From Longimicrobium sp. (GTDB lineage Bacteria; Gemmatimonadota; Gemmatimonadetes; Longimicrobiales; Longimicrobiaceae): 42,149 bases of DNA. Below, in pieces: positions 8,598-16,288 of this stretch. The stretch lies in NCBI GenBank assembly GCA_036377595.1, contig DASUYB010000005.1, positions 1 through 42,149 of the forward strand. The letters are read 5' to 3'. Position 1 is the stretch's first letter, and each line of letters opens with the position of its first letter. The position numbers and the translations under genes are program-made. Below the pieces are notes generated by a model, which did no database searches, was not told where the DNA came from, and was given only the letters and a program-made list of their open reading frames with translations.

Positions 8598-8780
8598 ATG
8601 CGGGACGAGTACGACTTCTCCGGCGCCATTCGCGCGAAGTACGCCGAACGCTACGCCCAGGGCCCGATTATCTTCGCGCCCGATCAGCCCCTTGCCCGAC
8701 GTCCCCCGCGTGGAACACCGCTTGCCGCGCCTCTCCTCCGTCAGCGCAGGACGGATGACCACACGGGCGGAGGGAGCGTG
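8598..8780 (+). pseudogene. Truncated DEYDFS-type small protein, in frame with dodecin
   Basis: The frame upstream of dodecin stays open from TTG 8565. It encodes MRDEYDFSGAIRAKYAERYA followed by QGPIIFAPD, which resembles the start of a widespread small conserved family of about 80-90 residues, often found beside toxin-like genes. Here the similarity stops after about 30 residues, and a Pro/Arg-rich stretch then runs into the dodecin start. It is either a decayed gene or a genuine N-terminal extension. The family memory is mine and was not searched. Confidence 0.35.
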
Positions 8781-9002
8781 ATGGGCGGCGCGTACAAGGC
8801 GATCGAGCTGGTGGGCACGTCGGAGCAGAGCTTCGACGACGCGGTGCGGCAGGCAGTGCGGCGGGCGGGCGAGACGATCCGCAACCTGGAGTGGCTGGAG
8901 GTCTGCGAGCAGCGCGCGTACATCGCCGGCGGCGAGATCCGCGAGTTCCAGGCGAAGGTGCAGATCTGGTTCAAGCTCGAGGAAGGCCAGCAGCCGAGCT
9001 GA
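8781..9002 (+). CDS. Dodecin-family flavin-binding protein
   Basis: Dodecins are about 70-residue proteins that form hollow dodecamers and store or buffer flavins or related cofactors. This 73-residue frame (MGGAYKAIELVGTSEQSFDD) shows the family pattern: a beta strand, the VGTS turn, one helix (AVRQAVRRAGETI), then NLEWLEV carrying the tryptophan that stacks on flavin, and two closing strands ending in VQIWFKLEE. The ATG at 8781 (or GTG 8778) has a GCGGAGGGA ribosome site. The frame is also open 216 bases further upstream, so an automatic caller would predict a 145-residue fusion. I favour the short form because dodecins begin here. Confidence 0.85.
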   Translation: MGGAYKAIELVGTSEQSFDDAVRQAVRRAGETIRNLEWLEVCEQRAYIAGGEIREFQAKVQIWFKLEEGQQPS

Positions 9003-9023
9003 TCGGCGATCCGATGCAAAACA

Positions 9024-9062
9024 CGACGGCGGCGCTCCCCTTTCGCGGGGGCGCCGCCGTCG
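9024..9062. terminator. Bidirectional hairpin terminator
   Basis: A 12-bp G+C stem (CGACGGCGGCGC with its complement) extended by CCCC/GGGG closes a TTTCGC loop. It lies between the convergent dodecin and 9089-9670 genes, with only a short T-run on either side. Confidence 0.75.
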
Positions 9063-9088
9063 CGTTTGGATCTGTATCGGCCGAGCGG

Positions 9089-9670
9089 TCAGCCGGGCAC
9101 GACGTCGTCCTCCGCGGGCGCGGGGCGGGTCCACGCGTCGGGCGCCACCTCGACGAGGAGGTCGATGATCTCCGCGAACGTGGGATGGCGCGCGAGCTCG
9201 GTCAGCGACTCGTCGTCGAGCTTCTCCACGATGGCGATCGCGCCGTCGTCCACGTCTCCGCCCTCCAGCAGCCGCGCGAGCATCCCGCGCGGGTCGGAGC
9301 GCGCCGCCCATGCCGCCCGGTCGGAGATCTCCCGCCCCAGCGCCCGCTGGAAGCCGTCGCGGTCCGCGAACAGGAGCCGCTCGGCGCGCGGCACCGCCAT
9401 CACCACGCGGAACGGGGTGGCGCCGGCCGCGCCGCGCAGCTCGTCCTCCACCTCCTCGCGCTGCGCTTCGGCCGAGGCGTCGTCCGCGGTGCCTGCGTCG
9501 AGCACCAGCGCGGCCGGCTCGCCGCGGGCCAGCACGGTGCGCGCGAGCTCGACCGCGTCGGCCGGGTCGCCGCCCTCCACCACGTCGAACGCGCCGCGGC
9601 CGGCGGAGCGGAGGACGCGCTCCACCAGGCGTCTGCCGGGGGCGCCGCTGATCACGATGTGCGGAGTCAC
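9089..9670 (-). CDS. Hypothetical protein, acidic alpha/beta
   Basis: Unrecognised 193-residue soluble protein without a signal peptide. It opens with a hydrophobic strand, MTPHIVISGAPGRRLVERVL, followed by alternating strands and helices (AALVLDAG, FRVVMAVPRAERLLFADRDG), which suggests an alpha/beta fold somewhat like a receiver or TOPRIM-type domain. No catalytic signature is complete. The C-terminal third is mainly helical and acidic. It is a single-gene unit convergent with dodecin across a hairpin terminator. Codon bias (G/C at third positions) supports this frame over the overlapping plus-strand frames. Confidence 0.65.
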   Translation of the reverse strand: MTPHIVISGAPGRRLVERVLRSAGRGAFDVVEGGDPADAVELARTVLARGEPAALVLDAGTADDASAEAQREEVEDELRGAAGATPFRVVMAVPRAERLLFADRDGFQRALGREISDRAAWAARSDPRGMLARLLEGGDVDDGAIAIVEKLDDESLTELARHPTFAEIIDLLVEVAPDAWTRPAPAEDDVVPG

Positions 9671-9843
9671 GCGCGGGCTGAAAGAAGCGGGTGGATCGGG
9701 AGACTAACGACGGAGACAAGATATTCGCGATTCATCGACGGCGCACCGATCACGTTCCGCGCGCCTAATGCGGACGCTCGGCACGCGTCTCGCGGTCGGG
9801 AGACGGCGTTCTCGTCCGACCTGGAACCGGGGCAGGCGCAGCC

Positions 9844-10800
9844 ATGAAGCCGATCCTCCGCATCTCGATCTCCATCGCCCTCCCGTCCCTCGTCATCGCC
9901 GCCGCGTGCGGGCGCAGCGCCGGGCCGGCGCCGGCCGACGGCCAGCCGCGCGCGAAGTTCGTCAAGGCGATCGACGGCTTCTACGGCCCCGAGTCGGCGA
10001 AGTACGATTCCGCGCAGGACGTGTGGTTCGTCAGCAACATGCTCGGCTACGGGTCGGCGCACGACGGCGCGGGGTACATCGTGCGCATCCCCGCGGGGAC
10101 GCTGGGGCCGCCGCGGATCTTCATCGAGAGCGGCAGGAACGGCGCGACCCTCGACGCGCCGAAGGGGATGGCGATCCACGGCGACACGCTGTGGGTGGCC
10201 GACATCGACGTGCTGCGCGGCTTCGACCGGCGCACCGGCGCGCCGCTGGCGACGATCGATTTCCGCCCGCAGAGGGCGGTGCTGCTGAACGACGTCGCCA
10301 TCGGCAACGACGGGCGCATCTACGTGACCGACACGGGGATAGGGATGACGCCCGCCGGCGTGACGCACCCCGGCGGCGACCGCGTCTTCGCCGTCGGCGC
10401 GAACCACGCGGTCTCGGTCGTCGCGGCAGGCGCGACGCTGGGGCGGCCGAACGGCATCACCCCCACGCCGCGCGGACGCGGGCCGGGGGTGACGGTGGTC
10501 TCGTTCGACCCGTTCCGCAGCATCGTCTACACGCTCGATCCCGCCGACCCGGCCGCGAAGCTCGGCGTGGTGGCGACGGGGAAGGGGAAGTTCGACGGGG
10601 TCGAGGGGCTGCCGGACGGGCGGCTGCTGGTGGCGTGCTGGAACGACTCCAGCATCCACCTGATCGGCGGCGGGCGCGACACGAAGATCATCGGCGGCCT
10701 CTCACAGCCCGCGGACATCGGCCTGGACACGCGCCGCAACCGCATCGCCATCCCCCAGTCCGTCCGCGACCGCGTCGAGTTCTACGAGCTGCCGCGGTAG
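9844..10800 (+). CDS. SMP-30/NHL-like beta-propeller lipoprotein
   Basis: A 318-residue exported protein with signal sequence MKPILRISISIALPSLVIAA ending at a lipobox-like AAAC (Cys22). The rest consists of repeated beta-propeller blades. Examples are DVWFVSNMLGYGS, GMAIHGDTLWVADIDVLRGF, LLNDVAIGNDGRIYVTDTG, EGLPDGRLLVACWNDSSIH and QPADIGLDTRRNRIAIP, as in SMP-30/gluconolactonase/LRE-like proteins. In that family the propeller binds a divalent metal and hydrolyses lactones, but many lipoprotein members have no known substrate. The ATG at 9844 is chosen for the signal peptide. It is probably monocistronic and faces a hairpin terminator. Confidence 0.75.
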   Translation: MKPILRISISIALPSLVIAAACGRSAGPAPADGQPRAKFVKAIDGFYGPESAKYDSAQDVWFVSNMLGYGSAHDGAGYIVRIPAGTLGPPRIFIESGRNGATLDAPKGMAIHGDTLWVADIDVLRGFDRRTGAPLATIDFRPQRAVLLNDVAIGNDGRIYVTDTGIGMTPAGVTHPGGDRVFAVGANHAVSVVAAGATLGRPNGITPTPRGRGPGVTVVSFDPFRSIVYTLDPADPAAKLGVVATGKGKFDGVEGLPDGRLLVACWNDSSIHLIGGGRDTKIIGGLSQPADIGLDTRRNRIAIPQSVRDRVEFYELPR

Positions 10801-10816
10801 GCGGGAGGACGAAAAC

Positions 10817-10844
10817 CCGGCCGGACGCACACGCGCCCGGCCGG
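10817..10844 (-). terminator. Intrinsic terminator after the pentapeptide gene
   Basis: CCGGCCGG arms at 10817-10824 and 10837-10844 are followed on the minus strand by GGGTTTTC. The site lies 26 bases after the minus-strand stop and can also serve the convergent beta-propeller gene. Confidence 0.65.
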
Positions 10845-10869
10845 CTCTCGTGCCATCTCCCTGGGTTTC

Positions 10870-12969
10870 CTACGGCGTGGAGATCGGCTCCGCCGCCACG
10901 CAGTGATTCCGAGCCTTGGTCGTAATCCGCTCGAAGACTTCCGCCAGCGGCTCCTGGATGTCGGCCAGCCGTACGCGGCCTCCCACCGTGTGGTCGAAGA
11001 TTGCCTGTTCCAGCCTCATCTCCTCCCGCTCGATCCGCTGGCCCATCGACACGTCGAGCCGGCGGAGCTCGCGCATAAGCGGTTCGCGTGGAACCGTCCC
11101 GGCGGGATCTCTCGAATCGCGCAGCATCGTGGAAAGCGCAGCGGCCCGACGGTGCGCCTCGGCCCAGCGCCGCAGTTCCGCGCGCTCCAGAATCGTGAGT
11201 TGCTCGACGCCGGGGCTCGGCGCGTCCCAGCGCGGGTCACCTCCGCTGGCCAGGAAGCGCAGGCCGATCGCCTGCGCCCGCTGTTGCGCGGTGATCACCG
11301 CCCGTCCCCGCTTGCCTGCCAGCTCCGCGCCGCATAGCACGGCCCCGGTCAGGTCGGCGCCGAGCAGGTTCGCGCCGGAGAGATCGACCCCCTGCATCCG
11401 TGCGCCCCTGAGGTCCGCCCCGCGGAGGTCGGCACCCTCGAGATCGGCCTCCTTCAGGTTTGCGCCGACCGCGGACGCCTCCCACAGCACGGCATCGTCC
11501 AATTCGGCGTCTTTCAGGATGGCGCCCTGCAGATCCGCCTCGGTGAGGTTGGCGGCATCTAGGTGGGCACGCTCCAGGTCGGCGTTGCGCAGAACGGCCT
11601 GCCGCAGCCAGGCCCGGCGCAGGTTCTCGGCGTCCAGCTCGAGCCCCGTGAGGTCGGCGTCGTCGAGGTTGGCGGCGAACCGGTAGCAGATCCCTCGATC
11701 CTCGTCGCGCCGGCCGATCTGGTCGGTGCAGGCGCCCCGGGTGAGCGCGAGGTGCGAGGCGCCGCCCGCGATGCCGCCCACCACTCCCATGATCACTACG
11801 AAGGGCCATATCCGGAGCCAGCCGGGCTCATTGTCGACCACGTTCCTGACCTTCATCGGGCGGGGGCGCACCAGGGACAGGTCCAGCCGGTCGGCACCCA
11901 CCACCGATATCCCGCGCAGCAGCAGCGTGCCTGCGCCACCGCCGGAGAACTGCGCCGCGTCCAGCCACCGCACGCGTCCGCCGGGCCCCTGCAGCCACTG
12001 AAGACCGCTGCCTAGGTGCACGCGCATCATTCCATACGACCGGAGGCTGAGCCCCGCCGCCAGCACTACCGCCACCACCTGCACGATGGTTCCGATGCGG
12101 TCGTGGCGCGGCAGGTAGCGGAGCCACAGGACGGCGATCGTCACCGGCACCATGAACCAGACGAGGAGAGCGACCGTGAACCGGTCCCAGCGCGTGGTGC
12201 GCCTCCACTCCCTGGCAGTGTCGACGTTGCGGCCGCCGCGCTTGGTGTGGTTCGGCCACAGCGTGCCGAACGGCATCACGCACAGATTGGGAAACGAGTT
12301 GACCTCGCGGAACACGGCCCGCCGGTTGGGGAAGATCGCGGGCAGGTCGCGCAGCGTGCTCCACACCTGCTCCGCCGTCGACAGCAGGTAGACGTACAGC
12401 GCAAGCAGCAGCCAGGGGAGCAGGTAGAAGAAGGCACGGATCGGCACCGGCAGTCCCACCACCGGCAGCTGGAGCACCGCCGAGGGGAGGAACAGCTTGT
12501 CGTCACCCATCGTGAACGCCACGGTCATGATCGTGGCGCAGATGGCCAGCAGCGCGACCGCGATCCGCTCGGCGCGGGTGGAGAGCTCGCGGAGCGTCGC
12601 CAGCCCGTCGAAGGTGAAGCCGTCGGGAAGCCTCGCGTACTGGAGGTTGGATGCGCCGAGCCGTTGCTCGGACAGGTTCTCGACCTCGCGGAGGTCGGCA
12701 CCCGTCAAGTCGGCCCCACTGAAGTCGGTCTCGTTGAGGTCCAATCCCTCCTCGAAAGTGCAACCGACGAGGGTGGCTCCATGGAACTGCGCCTGCTCCA
12801 GGCTCTTGCCCTTCACGAACCGCGCGCCGCTCAGGTTTCGTCCCAGGAAGCAGGCGCGCAGACGCTCGGAGTGGCCACGGCGTTTCAGGTAGATCTGGTG
12901 CCCGTCCAGGATGCGGGCGATTGCATCGTCGGGGATTCTCGGCTTGGGGGGTACTGCGGTCGTCGACAC
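10870..12969 (-). CDS. Membrane protein with two pentapeptide-repeat domains
   Basis: A 699-residue protein. Residues about 40-115 and 430-546 carry A(D/N)LXX pentapeptide repeats (for example DLTGADL, DLRGADLRGARM, NLLGADLTGAVL), which build a right-handed square beta-helix. Between them lie about five hydrophobic helices: AVALLAICATIMTVAFTMG, AFFYLLPWLLLALYVYLLS, FTVALLVWFMVPVTIAVLWL, IVQVVAVVLAAGLSL and FVVIMGVVGGIAGGASHLAL. A helical, charged C-terminal tail follows. The start is GTG 12969, with a GGAGG ribosome site six bases upstream; longer versions of the frame lack one. The role is unknown. Membrane pentapeptide proteins of this general build occur in cyanobacteria and proteobacteria. 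It is divergent from the DUF4019-like gene, with a shared 248-base promoter region. Confidence 0.85.
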   Translation of the reverse strand: MSTTAVPPKPRIPDDAIARILDGHQIYLKRRGHSERLRACFLGRNLSGARFVKGKSLEQAQFHGATLVGCTFEEGLDLNETDFSGADLTGADLREVENLSEQRLGASNLQYARLPDGFTFDGLATLRELSTRAERIAVALLAICATIMTVAFTMGDDKLFLPSAVLQLPVVGLPVPIRAFFYLLPWLLLALYVYLLSTAEQVWSTLRDLPAIFPNRRAVFREVNSFPNLCVMPFGTLWPNHTKRGGRNVDTAREWRRTTRWDRFTVALLVWFMVPVTIAVLWLRYLPRHDRIGTIVQVVAVVLAAGLSLRSYGMMRVHLGSGLQWLQGPGGRVRWLDAAQFSGGGAGTLLLRGISVVGADRLDLSLVRPRPMKVRNVVDNEPGWLRIWPFVVIMGVVGGIAGGASHLALTRGACTDQIGRRDEDRGICYRFAANLDDADLTGLELDAENLRRAWLRQAVLRNADLERAHLDAANLTEADLQGAILKDAELDDAVLWEASAVGANLKEADLEGADLRGADLRGARMQGVDLSGANLLGADLTGAVLCGAELAGKRGRAVITAQQRAQAIGLRFLASGGDPRWDAPSPGVEQLTILERAELRRWAEAHRRAAALSTMLRDSRDPAGTVPREPLMRELRRLDVSMGQRIEREEMRLEQAIFDHTVGGRVRLADIQEPLAEVFERITTKARNHCVAAEPISTP

Positions 12970-13217
12970 TTGAGCCTCCGCCAGGTGAAGGGAGATGCGA
13001 TGGGAAGGGATGTTCTGGAAAGCGCCCTGCGGCACTGCAAGGAGATTCGGGGAGAGAAAACGGGCTCGACGCGTAGGCGCTTCGATTGCTGCGGATGCTG
13101 TAGAGTGTAGCTTGTGGTGCGGTGCGCAGGAAGCCTTTCGTTTCCTGCGCCGCCGTTTGCCCGCAAGACGAGAACGGCGCGGCGAGCACGGATCTGCAAC
13201 GGAGTGCGATCGGAAAC

Positions 13218-13577
13218 ATGGACGAGACACAGATGATCGGCGACGCGTCGGCCGCGGCGGACGCGTGGCTGGAGCGGCTCGACGCAGGCGACGTGGAGGC
13301 CACCTGGGAGCGCACGTCGTCGCTCTTCCGCCAGCTCGTCGACCTGTCCAAGTGGACGCAGTCGTTCGAGCAGGTGACCGCGCTGTTCGGGCGCCCGCTC
13401 GAGCGCGAGCTGGCCACGAGCGAGTACCTGGAGTCGGTGCCGGGCGCGCCCGACGGCAACTACGTGGTGCTCACCTACACCACCGCGTTCGAGCGGAAGA
13501 AGGAGGCCATCGAAACCGTCGTCGCCGCGCTGGACGACGACGGCGAGTGGCGCGTGGGCGGGTACTTCGTCCGGTAG
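13218..13577 (+). CDS. DUF4019-like small protein
   Basis: A 119-residue protein resembling DUF4019. It begins with an amphipathic helix and the pattern ADAWLERLDAGDVEATWERT, then a Trp-containing helix, and ends in strands NYVVLTYTTAFERKKEAIET and DGEWRVGGYFVR. Such proteins often have a signal peptide; this one, starting at ATG 13218, does not. A longer in-frame version from 13122 adds an unconvincing Cys-rich N-terminus. The fold is probably SnoaL/NTF2-like, so it may bind a small ligand or act as a scaffold. No function can be assigned. Confidence 0.7.
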   Translation: MDETQMIGDASAAADAWLERLDAGDVEATWERTSSLFRQLVDLSKWTQSFEQVTALFGRPLERELATSEYLESVPGAPDGNYVVLTYTTAFERKKEAIETVVAALDDDGEWRVGGYFVR

Positions 13578-13664
13578 ATGCGGCGATGCTCTCCATCTCC
13601 TGCTTCCGCAGCGACGACGTGTAGGCTGGTAATCCGGACGGATAACAGGCCGCACACCAAAGCA

Positions 13665-13738
13665 TGTCATTCCGAGGGCGCCGCTGGATCTCTGGAGGTG
13701 ACGTAAATCCAGGCGCCCGAGGAATCTATAGCCGCATC
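13665..13738. repeat. CATTCCGAGG...CCCGAGGAATCT palindromic repeat, copy 1
   Basis: A left half (ATTCCGAGGGCGCCGC) and a right half (GGCGCCCGAGGAAT) pair as an imperfect hairpin around a variable centre. It is a direct repeat of 14142-14215, and together they bracket the GIY-YIG gene. It belongs to the family of environmental intergenic repeats with CATTCCGAG / GAGGAATCT ends. Confidence 0.8.
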
Positions 13739-13779
13739 ACGAGCGACAGCCCGCCTATCCGCACGGGCCGTGACTGGGT

Positions 13780-14094
13780 CTACGCTGCCGGCCGTCCGAG
13801 CGGATCGAAGAACCCTTCGTCCTCGGAAAGGTCCCGCCACGTTGGGTTCGCCGCAGCGATCAGCTCCACCTTCTTCGACCTCCGCCAGCTCTTGATCTCC
13901 TTCTCCCGCTCGATCGCCGCGAGGACGTTGATCGTCGCTTCGTAATAGACGAGCTGCGTCACGTTGTACTTCGTCGTGAACCCCGGCGTCTTCTTCTCCT
14001 TGTGCTCCCACACGCGGCGCGCGAGGTCGTTCGTCACGCCCACGTAGAGCGTCCTGCTCGCATTCGACAGGATGTAGACGTAGTACGTTCGCAT
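13780..14094 (-). CDS. GIY-YIG single-domain endonuclease-like protein
   Basis: A small protein (about 104 residues from ATG 14094) that is nearly all GIY-YIG nuclease domain. YYVYILSNASRTLYVGVTND supplies the two YVYIL / YVGVT strands, LARRVWEHKEKKTPGFTTKYN the conserved Arg and His, and LVYYEATINVLAAIEREKEIK the helix with the metal-binding Glu. Stand-alone members (YhbQ-like) are common in bacteria with uncertain roles in DNA repair or processing; other GIY-YIG proteins are homing nucleases. ATG 14121 or 14145 would extend it by up to 17 residues. The gene lies inside a field of palindromic repeats and is bracketed by direct copies of one of them, which may reflect mobility or processing of those repeats. 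Confidence 0.85.
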   Translation of the reverse strand: MRTYYVYILSNASRTLYVGVTNDLARRVWEHKEKKTPGFTTKYNVTQLVYYEATINVLAAIEREKEIKSWRRSKKVELIAAANPTWRDLSEDEGFFDPLGRPAA

Positions 14095-14141
14095 GGGTCC
14101 CGGTGCGTTGAGGGTGATCATCAACGCCCGACCTCGATCTG

Positions 14142-14321
14142 TCATTCCGAGGGCGCCGCGCCGCTCTGTCGGAATCGACGAAGTCTGGCGCCCGAGGAAT
14201 CTGTAGCCGGCTTGCGCGCGGAACTCCGCCTATCGCGCGAAAGCCGGCCACAGATTCCTCAGGAGCCGCCAGATGTCAGTGCTGACGCAGTTTCGGCGCG
14301 GCGGCTCCTTCGGAATGACAG
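14142..14321. repeat. Full two-hairpin palindromic repeat unit
   Basis: Left hairpin ATTCCGAGGGCGCC...GGCGCCCGAGGAAT is followed by a central spacer with GCCGGC arms and a right hairpin ATTCCTCAGGAGCCGCC...GGCGGCTCCTTCGGAAT. The whole unit has approximate dyad symmetry. The same architecture, with different stem sequences, is at 25868-26051. Confidence 0.75.
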
Positions 14322-14667
14322 CCCGCTTTGGACGCGACAGGTAAACGACCGTGCGGACGCTGGCCAAAGATTCCTCAGGAGCCGCCAGATGTCGGTGCTG
14401 ACGCAGTTTCGGCGCGGCGGCTCCTTCGGAATGACAGCCCGCTTTGGGACGCGACAGATAAACGACTGTGCGGACGCTGGCCAAAGATTCCTCAGGAGCC
14501 GCCAAGTGTCGGTGCGGATGCTGGTTTCGGCGCAGCGGCTCCTTCGGAATGACAGTCGAAGCGCGACAGGCAACCTATGGTGCGAACACGGGCCAAAGAT
14601 TCCTCAGGAGCCGCCAGGTGTCGGTGCTGACGCAGGTTCGGCGCGGCGGCTCCTTCGGAATGACAGA
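14252..14667. repeat. Tandem array of four right-hairpin units
   Basis: AGATTCCTCAGGAGCCGCCA begins at 14252, 14368, 14485 and 14597 (last with small changes), a period of 116, 117 and 112 bases. Each unit folds AGGAGCCGCC with GGCGGCTCCT around a loop of about 30 bases, followed by a less conserved spacer. No protein is convincingly encoded. The array ends about 30 bases after the permease gene's stop (minus strand) and may terminate its transcript. Confidence 0.85.
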
Positions 14668-14698
14668 TTGTGGGGCTGTTGACGTCTCCCTTGTCTGC

Positions 14699-16060
14699 TC
14701 AATGCCCGGCGGCGGCCTCCGCGTCGCGGGGGACGGAGACGGCGGCGTCGGCGCTCGCGGGGTCGCTGCGGGGGTGGACGCCGCTCAACAGCTGGTAGAG
14801 GAGGATGGCGCCGAACGTGGCAGTGCCGATCCCGCCGATGGAGAAGTTGCCGAACTTCAGCTCCAGGTTCCCCGCGCCCAGCGTCAGCGTCACCGCGGCC
14901 ACCACCAGGTTGCGGCTGTCGGAGAAGTCGACGCGGTTCTGCACCCAGATCCGCCCGCCCGTGGCCGCGATCAGCCCGAACAGCACGATCGACAGCCCGC
15001 CCAGCACCGGCACCGGGATCGTGCCGATCAGCGCGCCGAACTTCGGGCTGAAGCCCATCAGGATCGCCACCACCGACGCCACCACGAAGATCAGCGTGGA
15101 GTAGATCCGCGTCACCGCCATCACCCCGATGTTCTCGGCGTACGTGGTGACGCCGGTGCCGCCGCCGCTGGCCGCCAGCATCGTCGCCACGGCGTCGCCC
15201 AGGAAGGCACGGCCGAGCCAGCGGTCCAGGCTGCGCCCCGTCATCGCCCCCACCGCCTTCACGTGCCCCAGGTTCTCGGCCACGAGGATCACGGCGACGG
15301 GTGCGAACAGCGTCATCACGTCCGCGCGGAACACCGGGGTGGAGAAGTGCGGCAGCCCGATCCACGCCGCCTGTCCCAGCGGCGCGAAGTCGATCGGCTT
15401 CCCCATCCCCATCCCGTTGGCCAGCACCGCGTACAGCGCGTAGCCGATCACCCCGCCCAGCAGGATCGGCAGCCGCTTCAGCATCCCCGGCGCGTACACG
15501 GCCACGGCGGCCGCCGCCAGCGCCGTCGCCAGCCCGATCCCCGTGTTGAACGAGCTCCCGCCCACGTCGCGGATCGCGATGGGCGCGAGATTGAGCCCGA
15601 TCACCGCCACCACGGCGCCGGTGACCACGGGGGGCATCAGCCGCTCCACCCAGCGGTAGCCGGCGAACATCACGATCACGCCGATCAGCGCGTAGACCGC
15701 CCCCGCCGCGATGATCCCGCCCAGCGCCACGCCGATGTTGGCGTTCGGCCCCGGCGGGCGGTATCCCGTCGACGCCAGCACCACGGCCACGTAGGCGAAG
15801 CTGGAGCCCAGGTAGCTCGGCACCCGTCCACCGACCACCAGGAAGAAGGCCAGCGTGCCGATGCCGGAGAAGAAGATGGCGGTGTTGGGGTCGAAGCCCA
15901 TCAGGATCGGCACCAGCACGGTGGCGCCGAACATGGCGAAGACGTGCTGGATGCCGACCACCATGGTCTGCCCCCACGGCAGCCGTTCGTCGGGGGCGAT
16001 GACGCCTTCCTCCTTCAGCGTCCAGCGCGGCAGGAAACCACCGTTGTCGTGGTCGGGCAT
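14699..16060 (-). CDS. NCS2-family uracil/xanthine permease
   Basis: Inner-membrane proton-coupled nucleobase importer of 453 residues with about 14 hydrophobic segments. UraA-like family marks include GIQHVFAMFGATVLVPILMG near residue 36, SSFAYVAVVLAS near 86, the LVAENLGHVKAVGAM segment and GGTGVTTYAENIGVMAVTRI near 295, which contributes the substrate-site glutamate. The closest pattern is the uracil branch (UraA/PyrP/RutG) rather than purine permeases, but substrate choice needs phylogeny. ATG 16060 has a GAGGAAC ribosome site. The extreme N-terminus is soluble and ends with PWGQT, a family hallmark. There are no pyrimidine-metabolism neighbours; the gene appears monocistronic, between hairpin repeats. 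Confidence 0.9.
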   Translation of the reverse strand: MPDHDNGGFLPRWTLKEEGVIAPDERLPWGQTMVVGIQHVFAMFGATVLVPILMGFDPNTAIFFSGIGTLAFFLVVGGRVPSYLGSSFAYVAVVLASTGYRPPGPNANIGVALGGIIAAGAVYALIGVIVMFAGYRWVERLMPPVVTGAVVAVIGLNLAPIAIRDVGGSSFNTGIGLATALAAAAVAVYAPGMLKRLPILLGGVIGYALYAVLANGMGMGKPIDFAPLGQAAWIGLPHFSTPVFRADVMTLFAPVAVILVAENLGHVKAVGAMTGRSLDRWLGRAFLGDAVATMLAASGGGTGVTTYAENIGVMAVTRIYSTLIFVVASVVAILMGFSPKFGALIGTIPVPVLGGLSIVLFGLIAATGGRIWVQNRVDFSDSRNLVVAAVTLTLGAGNLELKFGNFSIGGIGTATFGAILLYQLLSGVHPRSDPASADAAVSVPRDAEAAAGH

Positions 16061-16183
16061 GCGCGTTCCTCGGGGATTGGAGATGGGGGATGGGACGGGA
16101 GATATACGGCAGGATGCGGAGGAAGTGTGTGCCCCGGCGGGATTTCCGCAAGAGATACGTTGTCTCGGGGATAAAAGACCTAG

Positions 16184-16260
16184 GTCTCACGCAGAGTCAG
16201 CAGAGTCAGCAGTTGAACAGCTGCAGCTCAACTGCTGACTCTGCTGACTCTGCGTGAGAC
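16184..16260. repeat. Perfect 33-bp inverted repeat (CACGCAGAG family)
   Basis: Arms at 16184-16216 and 16228-16260 are exactly complementary over 33 bases and built from GCAGAGTCA-like units, with an 11-base loop. It begins 28 bases after the stop of the minus-strand gene 16289-17143. Relatives are at 37865-37923 and 38891-38957. Confidence 0.95.
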
Positions 16261-16288
16261 TTGCTGTTTCTTTCTGATTCTCGGAGAT

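Noticed and set aside
8565-9002. A single 145-residue dodecin fusion gene
   Set aside because: Dodecin begins at 8781 with its own ribosome site; the upstream frame looks like a decayed fragment, though the fusion cannot be fully excluded.
14230-14573. Small frames within the hairpin array (peptides with repeated PEESLA / SEGAAA)
   Set aside because: They are translations of the repeat itself; no ribosome sites or codon bias.
14252-14667. CRISPR array
   Set aside because: Units are about 115 bases with inner inverted repeats, spacers are not unique 30-40-mers, and there are no cas genes.
14468-16174. Long plus-strand frame opposite the permease
   Set aside because: Translation is His/Arg/Gln/Asp-rich without pattern; the minus-strand frame has 14 membrane helices and NCS2 motifs.
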